This document shows positions 45,578 to 54,294 of a stretch of 54,444 nucleotides of DNA, piece after piece. The stretch spans positions 1 to 54,444 of the forward strand of contig JAEYTP010000048.1 of the NCBI GenBank assembly GCA_023433945.1, written 5' to 3'. The DNA comes from Bacillota bacterium. GTDB lineage: Bacteria > Bacillota > Clostridia > Acetivibrionales > DSM-1351. The notes under the pieces are model-generated. The model was not told where the DNA came from. It saw nothing but the letters and a program-made list of their open reading frames with translations, and searched no databases. The position numbers and the translations under genes were made by a program. Every line of letters begins with the position of its first letter. Positions within the stretch are counted from its first letter, which is position 1.

Positions 45578-45632
45578 AAACAACCTATTCCACTAAATAC
45601 TCCATAGGAGATTGGTGGGGTGGGTTGTTTTT
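45578..45632 (+). terminator. Terminator after the giant surface-protein gene
   Basis: AAACAACC (45578-45585) pairs with GGTTGTTT (45623-45630), with inner CCAC/GTGG pairing and a TTTTT run. The 45466-45577 stretch before it holds a 25-bp duplication of the gene end (copies at 45447 and 45472) and nothing else I can name. Confidence 0.7.
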
Positions 45633-45765
45633 GCGAGATTACCCAATTTACACAGCTAACCCTGATAATGTTGGCCTTTATATGCTTTTGGCAGTAAAAG
45701 CAGAGGATAAAGAAAAAATATATAATGAATATGCCTCATCCTTTAGCCCCTTTGTTAAAACATAA
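45631..45765 (+). pseudogene. Short ORF, possible gene remnant (44 aa)
   Basis: A 44-residue frame begins at TTG and contains TANPDNVGLYMLLAVKAEDK then EKIYNEYASSFSPFVKT before a TAA. The composition looks like real protein, resembling the C-terminal end of a larger soluble protein. G-rich sequence lies upstream, but it also forms the terminator stem of the giant gene. A decayed remnant or a small gene are both possible; I cannot assign a family. Confidence 0.3.
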
Positions 45766-45833
45766 CAGCTAAAATCCATAAACTGTGTTATAATGTAATG
45801 TATGGGAATATACCTGTAAAAGGAGATTTTAGC

Positions 45834-46331
45834 TTGATATTTGAAACAGAGAGATTACAACTAATACCACTTTCGGTGGACCAGCTCATAATGCTAAGGG
45901 ATGATATAGAAAGGTTTGAAGAATACCATAATTGCACTTATAAGGGAGAAGAGCTAGAAGGGTTCATGAAGGAATACCTTAGCGAGCAAATCAGACTGAT
46001 ATCTGAGAATGAGGCTCTGACGATGTATATCTCATTTTGGCTATTGATGAGAAAACCTGATAGGGTAGTAGTTGGTTCAGCTGCATTCAAAGGGCTTCCC
46101 AATGAGGATGGCGAGATTGAGATTGGATATGGCTTGGGTAAAGAATTTGAGCATAATGGCTATATGACTGAAGCGGTTAAAAGGATGTGTCAATGGGGTC
46201 TAGAGCAAGAAGGCGTTAAGCATATTATCGCAGAGACGGATATTGATGGTTATGCCTCACAGCGTATCTTAGAGCGTATAGGCTTCAAAAAGTTTAATAC
46301 AACAAATGAAGGTTGTATGTGGAGACTATAG
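45834..46331 (+). CDS. GNAT family N-acetyltransferase (RimJ/RimL type)
   Basis: A 165-aa acetyl-CoA-dependent N-acetyltransferase. It has the N-terminal ETERLQLIPLSVDQL, the central strand RVVVGSAAFKGLPNEDGEIEIGY and the acetyl-CoA binding region GYMTEAVKRMCQWGLEQ, ending with the ETDIDGYASQRILERIGF motif of RimL-like enzymes. TTG 45834 lies eight bases after AGGAG. An in-frame ATG at 45798 precedes the SD and is rejected. An extended -10 (TGTTATAAT, ending 45794) may be its promoter. The substrate is unknown. Confidence 0.9.
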   Translation: MIFETERLQLIPLSVDQLIMLRDDIERFEEYHNCTYKGEELEGFMKEYLSEQIRLISENEALTMYISFWLLMRKPDRVVVGSAAFKGLPNEDGEIEIGYGLGKEFEHNGYMTEAVKRMCQWGLEQEGVKHIIAETDIDGYASQRILERIGFKKFNTTNEGCMWRL

Positions 46332-46484
46332 TGCTAGTAGCTCTAAGTAATAGTGCAGTTATATTGCAAGTTTTATAATAAATATTGAGAGTAGTACAAT
46401 AATTAGTGTTGGAGTCTTTGAGGAGATTATGGACTAAGACGCAGGTATAAGTGTAATCTACCTCAAAATATCGACTCGTATTTA

Positions 46485-46532
46485 TTGACACGATATAAGT
46501 ATATTACTATACTATATGTTAGAAAGCTAACA
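46485..46532 (+). promoter_or_regulatory. Promoter and MarR-type operator of the ABC exporter operon
   Basis: Consensus TTGACA (46485-46490), 17-nt spacer and TATACT (46508-46513) form a strong promoter. Four bases downstream lies a perfect inverted repeat TGTTAG-AAAG-CTAACA (46517-46532), covering the expected transcription start. This placement fits autorepression by the MarR protein encoded next. Confidence 0.75.
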
Positions 46533-46552
46533 AAATAACAAGGAGTACACCT

Positions 46553-46990
46553 ATGAACGAAAACTCCAGGATAGGCTTTGAAATTAAAACCATCACTAAT
46601 CTTATCAAGCGCCAGTTTGATAGTTCAAATGTAATAAAGGATTTGGACAACATGACTGGTATGCATGGATGGATTATTGGATATTTGTACAACAAGTGTC
46701 AGCAAGGTGAAGTTTTTCAGAGGGATTTGGAGAGACAATTTTCCATTAGAAGATCTACTGCTACAAAGATACTTCAATTGATGGAGAAAAACGGTTTAAT
46801 TATACGTCAAGCTGTAGATTTTGATGCAAGGCTAAAAAAGCTTGTACTTACACAAAAAGCAATTGCTATACATCAGCTTGTTCAGAAGGAAATAGACAAA
46901 ACGGAAGATCGTTTGACAAAAGGGTTTACTCAACAAGAAAAAGATACTTTATTGAGTATGCTCGAAAAGATAAAAAACAATTTGAGGTAG
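46553..46990 (+). CDS. MarR family transcriptional regulator
   Basis: A 145-aa winged-helix regulator. The recognition region is QRDLERQFSIRRSTATKILQLMEKNGLIIRQ, with the wing DARLKKLVLTQKAI and a C-terminal dimerisation helix. It directly precedes the two ABC exporter genes and follows a promoter carrying a palindromic operator. It probably represses its own operon until a ligand binds. AAGGAG lies before the ATG. Confidence 0.95.
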   Translation: MNENSRIGFEIKTITNLIKRQFDSSNVIKDLDNMTGMHGWIIGYLYNKCQQGEVFQRDLERQFSIRRSTATKILQLMEKNGLIIRQAVDFDARLKKLVLTQKAIAIHQLVQKEIDKTEDRLTKGFTQQEKDTLLSMLEKIKNNLR

Positions 46991-47034
46991 TTGTTAGCTC
47001 GCTTACAAATTTTTATTTAATTGTTGGGGGTTGT

Positions 47035-48774
47035 ATGATAAAAAAGCTTGCAGGTAGTATTCGGGAATACAAGGCAAAATCTATACTATCGCCTGTGTTT
47101 GTTACCCTTGAGGTAGTGATGGAGGTAGTTATTCCATTGTTGATGGCATATTTGATTGACTATGGAATTGATAAGGGAAACATGAGTGTAATATGGAAGG
47201 TAGGAATAATTTTAGTGGCAACGACAGTTGTCTCACTTGCTTTTGGAGCACTAGCCGGCTCATATGCGGCAAGCGCTTCAGCAGGATACGCCAAAAATCT
47301 AAGAAAGGATATGTATTATTCCATACAAAATTTTTCTTTCTCAAATATAGATAAATTTTCTACTTCCAGTTTGATTACCAGACTTACTACAGACGTAACT
47401 AATGTTCAGAATGCTTATCAGGTAATAATAAGAATAGCAGTTAGGTCACCTATATTACTAATATTTTCACTGATAATGGCATTCACAGTAAATAAGCAGC
47501 TAACGCTAATATTTTTAGCCATTATTCCACTATTGGCCACAGGCTTATTCCTGGTAATAAAATATGCTCACCCAATATTTGAGCATGTTTTCAAAACCTA
47601 TGACAAGCTTAATAACGTTGTTCAGGAAAATCTCAGAGGAATAAGGGTTGTTAAATCATTTGTCAGGGAAGAACACGAAGTAAAAAAATTCAGAGAGGTA
47701 TCAGAAGATATCTTCAGGAGCTTTACAAAGGCTGAGAAGCTAATAGCTCTTAATGGCCCAATGATGCAATTTTTCAGCTATACGGCAATTCTTTTAATAT
47801 CATGGTTTGGAGCAAGAATAATTGTGGGCGGTGACATGACCACAGGGCAGCTTATGAGCCTAATAGCTTATGCAATGCAGATATTGATGAGTCTTATGAT
47901 GTTATCAATGGTATTCGTTATGATTATTATTTCCAGGGCATCAGCTGAGAGAATAGTAGAGGTTTTGGATGAAAAAAGTGACATCAATAACAGCGATAAC
48001 CCTGTAATGGCGGTTAAAAATGGAGATATTAGCTTCAAGAATGTATCCTTCAGCTATGCAAAGGATTTAAAGAAGTTGTGTTTGTTGGATGTTAATATCG
48101 ATATTAAAGCTGGTGAAACTATTGGTATCATTGGTGGTACAGGTAGTGCAAAGACTAGCTTGGTACAGCTAATACCACGTCTATATGATACCACTGAAGG
48201 AACAGTGGAAGTGGGCGGTATTGATATTAGAAAGTATGATATAGAAGTGCTAAGAAACGAGGTTGCAATGGTTCTGCAAAAGAATATACTCTTTTCTGGC
48301 ACCGTAAAAGAAAATCTGCGCTGGGGAAATGAAAATGCGTCTGATGAGGAACTTGAAAGGGTATGTAAGCTTACACAGGCACATGACTTTATAATGGATT
48401 TGCCTGAACAGTATGACACCTATATTGAACAGGGTGGAACTAATGTTTCAGGTGGTCAAAGACAGAGATTGTGTATTGCGAGGGCCTTACTTAAAAAGCC
48501 AAAGATTCTTATACTTGATGATTCAACTAGTGCGGTAGACACCAAAACCGACTCTTTGATAAGAAAGGCGTTTTATGAGGAGATTCCTGACACAACAAAG
48601 ATTATTATTGCTCAAAGAATATCCTCTATAGAAAATGCGGATAGAATTATTGTCATGGACTGCGGAAGAATTGTGGATGTTGGTACACATGAGGAGCTGC
48701 TTGAAAACAATGCTATATACAGCGAATTGTATACATCACAGGTGAAAGGGGGGCTCCAGAATGCAAACCAATAA
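47035..48774 (+). CDS. ABC exporter half-transporter with degenerate ATP site
   Basis: A 579-aa protein with an N-terminal six-helix exporter domain (about 1-300) and a C-terminal ATPase. Walker A reads GGTGSAKTS, with Ala where Gly is usual. The signature is VSGGQRQRLCIARAL. Walker B ends LILDDSTSAVD, with Asp in place of the catalytic Glu. This degenerate pattern is typical of one half of heterodimeric multidrug exporters such as BmrCD or TM287/288. The next gene overlaps by 14 bp and supplies the canonical half. Confidence 0.95.
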   Translation: MIKKLAGSIREYKAKSILSPVFVTLEVVMEVVIPLLMAYLIDYGIDKGNMSVIWKVGIILVATTVVSLAFGALAGSYAASASAGYAKNLRKDMYYSIQNFSFSNIDKFSTSSLITRLTTDVTNVQNAYQVIIRIAVRSPILLIFSLIMAFTVNKQLTLIFLAIIPLLATGLFLVIKYAHPIFEHVFKTYDKLNNVVQENLRGIRVVKSFVREEHEVKKFREVSEDIFRSFTKAEKLIALNGPMMQFFSYTAILLISWFGARIIVGGDMTTGQLMSLIAYAMQILMSLMMLSMVFVMIIISRASAERIVEVLDEKSDINNSDNPVMAVKNGDISFKNVSFSYAKDLKKLCLLDVNIDIKAGETIGIIGGTGSAKTSLVQLIPRLYDTTEGTVEVGGIDIRKYDIEVLRNEVAMVLQKNILFSGTVKENLRWGNENASDEELERVCKLTQAHDFIMDLPEQYDTYIEQGGTNVSGGQRQRLCIARALLKKPKILILDDSTSAVDTKTDSLIRKAFYEEIPDTTKIIIAQRISSIENADRIIVMDCGRIVDVGTHEELLENNAIYSELYTSQVKGGLQNANQ

Positions 48775-50767
48775 GAAAAAAGACTATGGACCTGGCAACG
48801 GTAAGATGCCACATGGTAACGAGAAAATGGGCCCCGGAAACAATAAGATACCACATGGTAACGAGAAAATGGGCCCCGGTAGCGGCAAACTGCCACCAAT
48901 GCCAAGTAGCAGTAAACCGGCAGGTGTGACAATAAAGAGATTGCTATCCTATTTATCTAATCAAAATAAGAGAACCCTTATATTTGTACTTGTATGTATT
49001 GTTCTAAGCTCTGTAGCAGGCGTCGTGGGTTCGGTATTTTTGAAGGTCTTAATAGATGACTACATCACACCATTATTGATGACACAAAATCCAGTGTTGA
49101 CTGGGTTAATAAAAGCAGTAACCGTTATGGGCGGTATTTACCTGATAGGTGTACTGTCAACCTTTGCATATAATAGATTGATGGTTAGTATAGCTCAGGG
49201 TGTGCTTAAGAAAGTACGTGATGAGATGTTTGAAAAAATGCAAAAACTGCCTATTAAGTTTTTTGATACTCATTCACATGGTGACATAATGAGCCACTAT
49301 ACAAATGATACCGATACACTTAGACAGATGATTACACAGAGCATTCCTCAGATGTTTTCTTCAGTAATAACTATTGTAGCTGTGTTTGTTGCAATGCTCA
49401 CTACTAGCTTACTACTGACATTGCTGGTAGTAATATCAGTAGCATTTATGCTGCTGGTTACAAAAAAAATAGGGGGTAACAGTGCCAAATACTTTATTAA
49501 ACAGCAGGTTTCATTAGGACGCCTTAACGGTTTTATAGAAGAGATGATTAACGGACAAAAGGTTGTAAAGGTTTTCTGCCATGAGAAGAAAGTAAAAGAG
49601 CAGTTTGATCAGTTAAATGAAGAGCTTTGTGATGATGCTACACAAGCAAACAAATATGCCAATATATTTATGCCTATCATGGCTAACTTAGGAACCTTGC
49701 AGTATGTTTTAATTGCTATAGTGGGCGGTGCTCTTGCAATATGGGGAGTAGGTGGAACAACATTAGGTGCAATAGCTGCCTTCTTGCAGCTTAGCAGAAA
49801 TTTTACTATGCCGATATCTCAGGTTTCACAGCAGCTTAACTCTGTTGTCATGGCACTTGCTGGTGCAGGCAGAATCTTTGATCTGATGGATGAAGAGCCA
49901 GAGGTTGATGATGGATACGTTACGCTGGTCAACGCTAAATACGAAAATGGTATGCTTGTTGAATGTGAAGAAAGCACTGATATTTGGGCATGGAAACACC
50001 CTCATTCAGATGGAAGTATTACGTATACGCAGTTAACAGGGGACGTAAGATTTTTTGATGTAGACTTCGAATATCAAGAGGGCAAGCCAATTTTACAAGA
50101 GGTTAGCTTATTTGCTGAGCCTGGACAAAAGGTAGCGTTTGTTGGTGCAACCGGTGCGGGGAAGACTACAATTACCAATCTTATTAATAGATTTTACGAT
50201 ATTGCGGATGGCAAAATACGCTATGACGGTATCAATATTAATAAAATAAAGAAGAGTGACCTGAGACATTCCTTGGGAATAGTTCTGCAGGATACTAATC
50301 TGTTTAGCGGAACCATCAAGGAAAATATCAGGTATGGTCGCTTGAATGCTACCGATGAAGAGGTTTATAATGCAGCAAAGCTGGCAAATGCACACGACTT
50401 TATAACAAGACTTCCAAATGGGTATGATACTGTTATTGCAGGAGATGGTGCCAGCTTGTCGCAGGGACAGAGACAGCTTCTTTCCATTGCGAGGGCAGCG
50501 GTTGCTAATCCACCTGTTATGATACTTGATGAGGCAACGTCCAGTATTGATACTAGAACAGAGGCTATAGTGCAAAAGGGAATGGACAGGTTGATGAAGG
50601 GTAGGACAGTATTTGTTATAGCACACCGTCTATCCACCGTAAAAAATTCAGATGTCATTATTGTACTGGATTTCGGCAGAATTATTGAGCGTGGCAGCCA
50701 TGAAGACCTTATTAATAAGGGAGGCAAGTATTATCAGCTGTATACGGGAGCATTTGAGTTGGAATAA
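48761..50767 (+). CDS. ABC exporter half-transporter, catalytic half
   Basis: A 668-aa protein. A hydrophilic N-terminal extension (about 1-55) holds two near-identical 14-aa units, GPGNGKMPHGNEKM and GPGNNKIPHGNEKM, plus a partial third. The exporter membrane domain spans about 60-370. A short charged insertion (about 385-430, WAWKHPHSDGSITYTQL) precedes the ATPase. Walker A is GATGAGKTT, the signature is LSQGQRQLLSIARAA and Walker B ends ILDEATSSID with the catalytic Glu. It pairs with the upstream degenerate half as a heterodimeric drug-type exporter under MarR control. The substrate is not determinable. The extension is Gly/Lys/Pro-rich and probably disordered. Confidence 0.95.
   Translation: MQTNKKKDYGPGNGKMPHGNEKMGPGNNKIPHGNEKMGPGSGKLPPMPSSSKPAGVTIKRLLSYLSNQNKRTLIFVLVCIVLSSVAGVVGSVFLKVLIDDYITPLLMTQNPVLTGLIKAVTVMGGIYLIGVLSTFAYNRLMVSIAQGVLKKVRDEMFEKMQKLPIKFFDTHSHGDIMSHYTNDTDTLRQMITQSIPQMFSSVITIVAVFVAMLTTSLLLTLLVVISVAFMLLVTKKIGGNSAKYFIKQQVSLGRLNGFIEEMINGQKVVKVFCHEKKVKEQFDQLNEELCDDATQANKYANIFMPIMANLGTLQYVLIAIVGGALAIWGVGGTTLGAIAAFLQLSRNFTMPISQVSQQLNSVVMALAGAGRIFDLMDEEPEVDDGYVTLVNAKYENGMLVECEESTDIWAWKHPHSDGSITYTQLTGDVRFFDVDFEYQEGKPILQEVSLFAEPGQKVAFVGATGAGKTTITNLINRFYDIADGKIRYDGININKIKKSDLRHSLGIVLQDTNLFSGTIKENIRYGRLNATDEEVYNAAKLANAHDFITRLPNGYDTVIAGDGASLSQGQRQLLSIARAAVANPPVMILDEATSSIDTRTEAIVQKGMDRLMKGRTVFVIAHRLSTVKNSDVIIVLDFGRIIERGSHEDLINKGGKYYQLYTGAFELE
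48809..48879 (+). repeat. 42-bp in-frame duplication at the N-terminus of the second ABC gene
   Basis: A 29-bp stretch containing CCACATGGTAACGAGAAAAT is identical at 48809-48837 and 48851-48879, period 42 bp (14 aa). Exact identity suggests a recent duplication. Confidence 0.93.
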
Positions 50768-51000
50768 AACAACAGGCATCAAGGCGAGGTGCAACCCAAG
50801 TCTGGCATTAGCCTTCAGGAGCGGCAACCAAGTTTACAAACCTTGGTGCTTGAGATACAAACCAAGCCTAACATTAGCATGGTTTTGTAATTTCCTGTTG
50901 CATCATACAAGGGAATAAAATAAGCATTACTAAGATATACTGGTAAAAAAACATTCGTTTAATAGAAGTAAATGAAAGTTATTAAAAGGAGGTAATTACA

Positions 51001-51378
51001 ATGGGATTGTTTGATGGTTTAATGGGAAATGCTTCTGAAGTAAGCGTAGCAGAGGCTTCTAGAGAATATGGGCAACTGCTTGCAGACAATGAAGCAATAG
51101 AAAAGGCTTACAAGCTAATAAGAGATATGTTTATATTTACAAACAAAAGGCTCATATTGATTGATGTACAGGGTGTGACCGGCAAAAAGTGTGAGTTTCA
51201 TTCTATTCCGTACAAGAGCATAACACATTTTGCAATAGAGACAGCAGGCAACTTTGATTTAGATGCTGAACTGAAAATATATCTATCGGGCACACAGCTT
51301 CCTATTACCAAGCAGTTTAACAGGAGCCTCAATATATATCAGGTGCAGGCTGTACTAGCGACTTATGTGTTGAAGTAA
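51001..51378 (+). CDS. Bacterial PH-domain protein
   Basis: A 125-aa protein matching bacterial pleckstrin-homology (bPH) families. After a short N-terminal region, strands FIFTNKRLILIDVQG and SIPYKSITHFAIETAG are the family's core, ending in a helix (SLNIYQVQAVLATYVLK). No membrane segment is visible. AAAGGAGGTAATTAC precedes the start, a very strong site. Such proteins are widespread and of unknown function. It appears monocistronic. The 233-bp gap upstream holds only short partial repeats. Confidence 0.88.
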   Translation: MGLFDGLMGNASEVSVAEASREYGQLLADNEAIEKAYKLIRDMFIFTNKRLILIDVQGVTGKKCEFHSIPYKSITHFAIETAGNFDLDAELKIYLSGTQLPITKQFNRSLNIYQVQAVLATYVLK

Positions 51379-51454
51379 GGGGATGTTAGCATAAAAGAAC
51401 ATTACTTCATGGGGGGACAAGATATTTCTGCTTCTATGTGCAGAGATGGAGGGG

Positions 51455-51490
51455 CTGGATTTAAGAAATATAAAGAAAGTCCAGGCTTTT
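51455..51490 (+). terminator. Candidate terminator after the PH-domain gene
   Basis: CTGGATTT (51455-51462) pairs with AAAGTCCAG (51476-51484) with one bulged C, followed by GCTTTT. It is moderately convincing. Confidence 0.45.
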
Positions 51491-51612
51491 GACTGCACCC
51501 CCCAACCTTCAATTTAGAACTTTCTTCTGTGAAACGAAGTTTTTAGTATGTATCTGTACAACTAGATAGAAGTATAATTTTATAGAAATAATATTATTAT
51601 AATGATATAATT

Positions 51613-51630
51613 ATTACATAATAATGTAAT
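51613..51630. promoter_or_regulatory. Palindromic operator candidate of the toxin-antitoxin pair
   Basis: ATTACAT-AATA-ATGTAAT is a perfect 7-bp inverted repeat, 20 bp before the antitoxin start and directly upstream of its GGAGGAG site. Autorepression by the antitoxin, alone or with toxin, at such sites is known for Phd/YefM systems. Confidence 0.6.
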
Positions 51631-51650
51631 ATCTTATTTAGGAGGAGCAA

Positions 51651-51914
51651 ATGCATATAAAATCATCAACAGCATTACGAAATGATTATGGTGTTATTTC
51701 ATCGTTAGCACATCAAACCCAAGAACCTATTTTTATCACAAAAAATGGTGAAGGTGATATAGTTGTTATGAGTATAGAGGCTTGGGAAGAGCGTGAAAAA
51801 ATGCTTGAACACAGGGCGAAGATATTAGAAGCCGAAATATCTAGGATTTCTGGTGAAGCTAATTATTCTATTGATGAAGTCAGAAATTTACTAAAGGAGA
51901 AATATCATACATGA
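51651..51914 (+). CDS. Phd/YefM-type antitoxin
   Basis: An 87-aa protein. The N-terminal half fits the Phd/YefM DNA-binding fold (IKSSTALRNDYGVISSLAHQ, PIFITKNGEGDIVVMSIEAW), and the C-terminal half is helical and charged, expected to wrap the toxin. It overlaps the toxin gene by four bases (ATGA). GGAGGAGC precedes the ATG. Confidence 0.92.
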   Translation: MHIKSSTALRNDYGVISSLAHQTQEPIFITKNGEGDIVVMSIEAWEEREKMLEHRAKILEAEISRISGEANYSIDEVRNLLKEKYHT

Positions 51915-52216
51915 CTTATAAAGTTAAGATATTGACTCCAGCACTAAGTGATATAAATAAAATTGCTGATTATCACCTAAAGATGGTTGGGCCATTATCA
52001 GCTCAAAAAATCACAGATAAAATCTTAAATACTATTGAAACACTAGAAATGAATCCTTTTGCTGGAGCAGAACATCCAGATGTTGTTTTGCGAAAGCAAG
52101 GGTATAGAAAGATAATTAGTGGGGAGTATGTTTGTATTTATAGGAAGCTAGAAGAAGTTATATATATTTACAGGGTAGTACATGGATCAATAGATTATCC
52201 AAGATTAATGATATGA
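51911..52216 (+). CDS. ParE/RelE-superfamily toxin
   Basis: A 101-aa protein of the RelE/ParE fold. The start YKVKILTPALSDINKIADYHL is ParE-like, followed by NPFAGAEHP and the C-terminal strands YRKIISGEYVCIYRKLEE and IYIYRVVHGSIDY. The RVVHGSxDY-type ending is typical of this group. Whether the target is gyrase (ParE) or ribosome-bound mRNA (RelE) is not decidable here. Coupled to the antitoxin by ATGA. Confidence 0.92.
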   Translation: MTYKVKILTPALSDINKIADYHLKMVGPLSAQKITDKILNTIETLEMNPFAGAEHPDVVLRKQGYRKIISGEYVCIYRKLEEVIYIYRVVHGSIDYPRLMI

Positions 52217-52241
52217 TTTTAATTAGTATCCGCTTCACACA

Positions 52242-52320
52242 ATTCACACTCCCCACTTATCCTAGCTTTATCCACTGATTCACACTCCCCATTATCCTAG
52301 CTATACTACTGATTCACAAT
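52242..52320. repeat. Three ~35-bp tandem copies spanning the 3' end of the permease gene
   Basis: Copies start at 52242, 52278 and 52312 with ATTCACACTCCCC and ATCCTAGCT cores. The third copy overlaps the last codons of the minus-strand permease (stop at 52306-52308), so the array appears to have grown from, or into, that gene's end. Confidence 0.8.
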
Positions 52321-54294
52321 CCTATAATAAACCCTTGCTGTCAAGGCATAAACAATTGCATATATTATAGCGAACATAAATACGGTTGCTATGGTGCATA
52401 CGATAAAAAGTGATACATTTGTCAGGCTTAGTAGTGCTAGTAGTTTACTCAGTATAGGGAATGCAACGATTACATGGACAATTGCCATAATAAGGGGGAG
52501 TAAAAATACTGTGAGTACTTGCGAGCTTATAGACTTTTTGACCTCTTCTCGACTCATTCCAACCTTCTGCATTATTTGGAACCGCTCCTTATCATCAAAG
52601 CCCTCTATAACCTGCTTATAGTATATTATTAGTACTGCTGCCATTAAGAATAGCATACCTAGCAATATTCCGATAAATAACAGACCACCATAAATCTCAT
52701 AAAATGATAATGCACTTGTTTGCTTTGGGTCAATTCTTAAATACTCAAGTCCATAGTCTTCCTTTTTTAGCTCGGCTTTGAGCTTATCAGCAAGCTGTTT
52801 CTCCTGCTCAGCAGGCAGATTTACATTGAAAGTAATATCATAGTTTACTGCTCCACTATCTTCTCTATATACATTTGAAATTTCTTTTGAAAGTATATTC
52901 AGTACTTTATCGTTTGACACTACTATACAGCTAAAATCAGCATTCCAAACTTCAAGCTCGGGGTCTGCCCCAATAGGAGCTTTATCTAGCCACTGTTTAA
53001 TAGAATATTCTGTTCCAAATATGGTAACAGTGCCTCCTATACTTGTATCTTCATTATAAAAGAGTATCTCATTATCAGTTAATTGAGCTGCTTTTCCAGT
53101 TACTCTTTGGTACTCATCTAATGACAGTATGTTTACTAATGCCATACTATTCATAGAAACATAGGAGGACTCTCCCTTTATAAAGGTGCTACCCTCTCTA
53201 TTACATGCATAATTAAGAGCACTTGTGGAAGAGAAATCAGTAGCTTTTATACCATTTTTCTCTAGAACAGTCTGAATTTTTTGCTCATAAGCCTCCTTCT
53301 TAGGATTATTATCTAAATAATATTGTGCATGAATTGCTATATCTGTGGGCATTGCCTTATCTATAATATCTGTAATACCTGCGTACATTGAAATAGTAGT
53401 TGAAACAGTAACTAACACAGCAGTGGACATAATACAGATATTTGCTAATCCCACTGCATTCTGCTTCATTCGATATATCATACCTGACACAGTAGTAAAA
53501 TGCTTAGTCTGATAATAATAACCTTTGTTTTTCCTTAATAGCTTCAAAATAGCAATGCTTACCGCTGTAAACAGACAATAGGTACCTATTATGACCAGTA
53601 TGGCAGCAACAAGAAAAGTACTTATAGCAGCTAAGGGATTTTCTAATGATAAGGCCATATAGTACCCTGCTCCAAGCGTGAGTAGACCTATTATTGCTAT
53701 AATCCATCTGGTTTTTGGTTCTTTTTCCCCAAAATTAGAGCTTCTTAGCAGCTCTATGGGCTTGGACGTATGAACATATCTTAGGTTGTTAAGTAAAGTG
53801 AGTAAGAATATGCCTAAAAAGAGTAATACGGTAATATTTATAGCAGCTCCGCTAATTTCAAAGCCATAATCCGGATCAAACATGAGTATTTTATATAGTA
53901 CCAATGTTGAAAGCTTGCTAAAGATGATACCAAAAAGTAATCCTAAAACTATGCTGGTAATACTAATAAAAATGCTCTCCCATAGCATTACTCTTCCTAT
54001 GTGCTTTTTCTCCATTCCAAGTATATTGAAAAGCCCAAATTCCTTCATTCTGCGCTTAATCAGAAAGCTATTTGTATAGAAAAGAAAAATAACAGAGAAG
54101 AAGGCAGTTACTATGGTTCCAATAAGCATAACTTGCTGCGTAGAACCATTACCTGTGGAAGTATGAAATGTCAAAAAACTCAGATTGTAGAACATAAGAA
54201 TGGTGCCAATACAGGTTAAAATATAAGGTATATAAGTTTTTCTATTGTTTTTTAGGTTTGTAAGAGCAAGCTTGAGATAAAGTAATTTACCCAT
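52306..54294 (-). CDS. BceB/VraG-type ABC transporter permease
   Basis: A 662-aa FtsX-like permease. About ten membrane segments are visible with a large extracellular domain between roughly residues 310 and 520, the layout of BceB-type transporters that sense and remove cell-wall-active peptides. The N-terminal LYLKLALTNLKNNRKTYIPY and the MKEFGLFNILGMEKKHIGRV coupling segment are typical. ATG 54294 follows GGGGGTG by six bases and overlaps the end of the ATPase gene. An in-frame GTG at 54303 lies within the SD and is rejected. No two-component system is in the window, but it may lie upstream. Confidence 0.93.
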   Translation of the reverse strand: MGKLLYLKLALTNLKNNRKTYIPYILTCIGTILMFYNLSFLTFHTSTGNGSTQQVMLIGTIVTAFFSVIFLFYTNSFLIKRRMKEFGLFNILGMEKKHIGRVMLWESIFISITSIVLGLLFGIIFSKLSTLVLYKILMFDPDYGFEISGAAINITVLLFLGIFLLTLLNNLRYVHTSKPIELLRSSNFGEKEPKTRWIIAIIGLLTLGAGYYMALSLENPLAAISTFLVAAILVIIGTYCLFTAVSIAILKLLRKNKGYYYQTKHFTTVSGMIYRMKQNAVGLANICIMSTAVLVTVSTTISMYAGITDIIDKAMPTDIAIHAQYYLDNNPKKEAYEQKIQTVLEKNGIKATDFSSTSALNYACNREGSTFIKGESSYVSMNSMALVNILSLDEYQRVTGKAAQLTDNEILFYNEDTSIGGTVTIFGTEYSIKQWLDKAPIGADPELEVWNADFSCIVVSNDKVLNILSKEISNVYREDSGAVNYDITFNVNLPAEQEKQLADKLKAELKKEDYGLEYLRIDPKQTSALSFYEIYGGLLFIGILLGMLFLMAAVLIIYYKQVIEGFDDKERFQIMQKVGMSREEVKKSISSQVLTVFLLPLIMAIVHVIVAFPILSKLLALLSLTNVSLFIVCTIATVFMFAIIYAIVYALTARVYYRIVNQ

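Noticed and set aside
50768..51000. Structured RNA or repeat after the exporter operon
   Set aside because: CAACAGG/CCTGTTG and ACCAAG/CTTGGT pairings and partial repeats exist, but none form a convincing terminator or known RNA.
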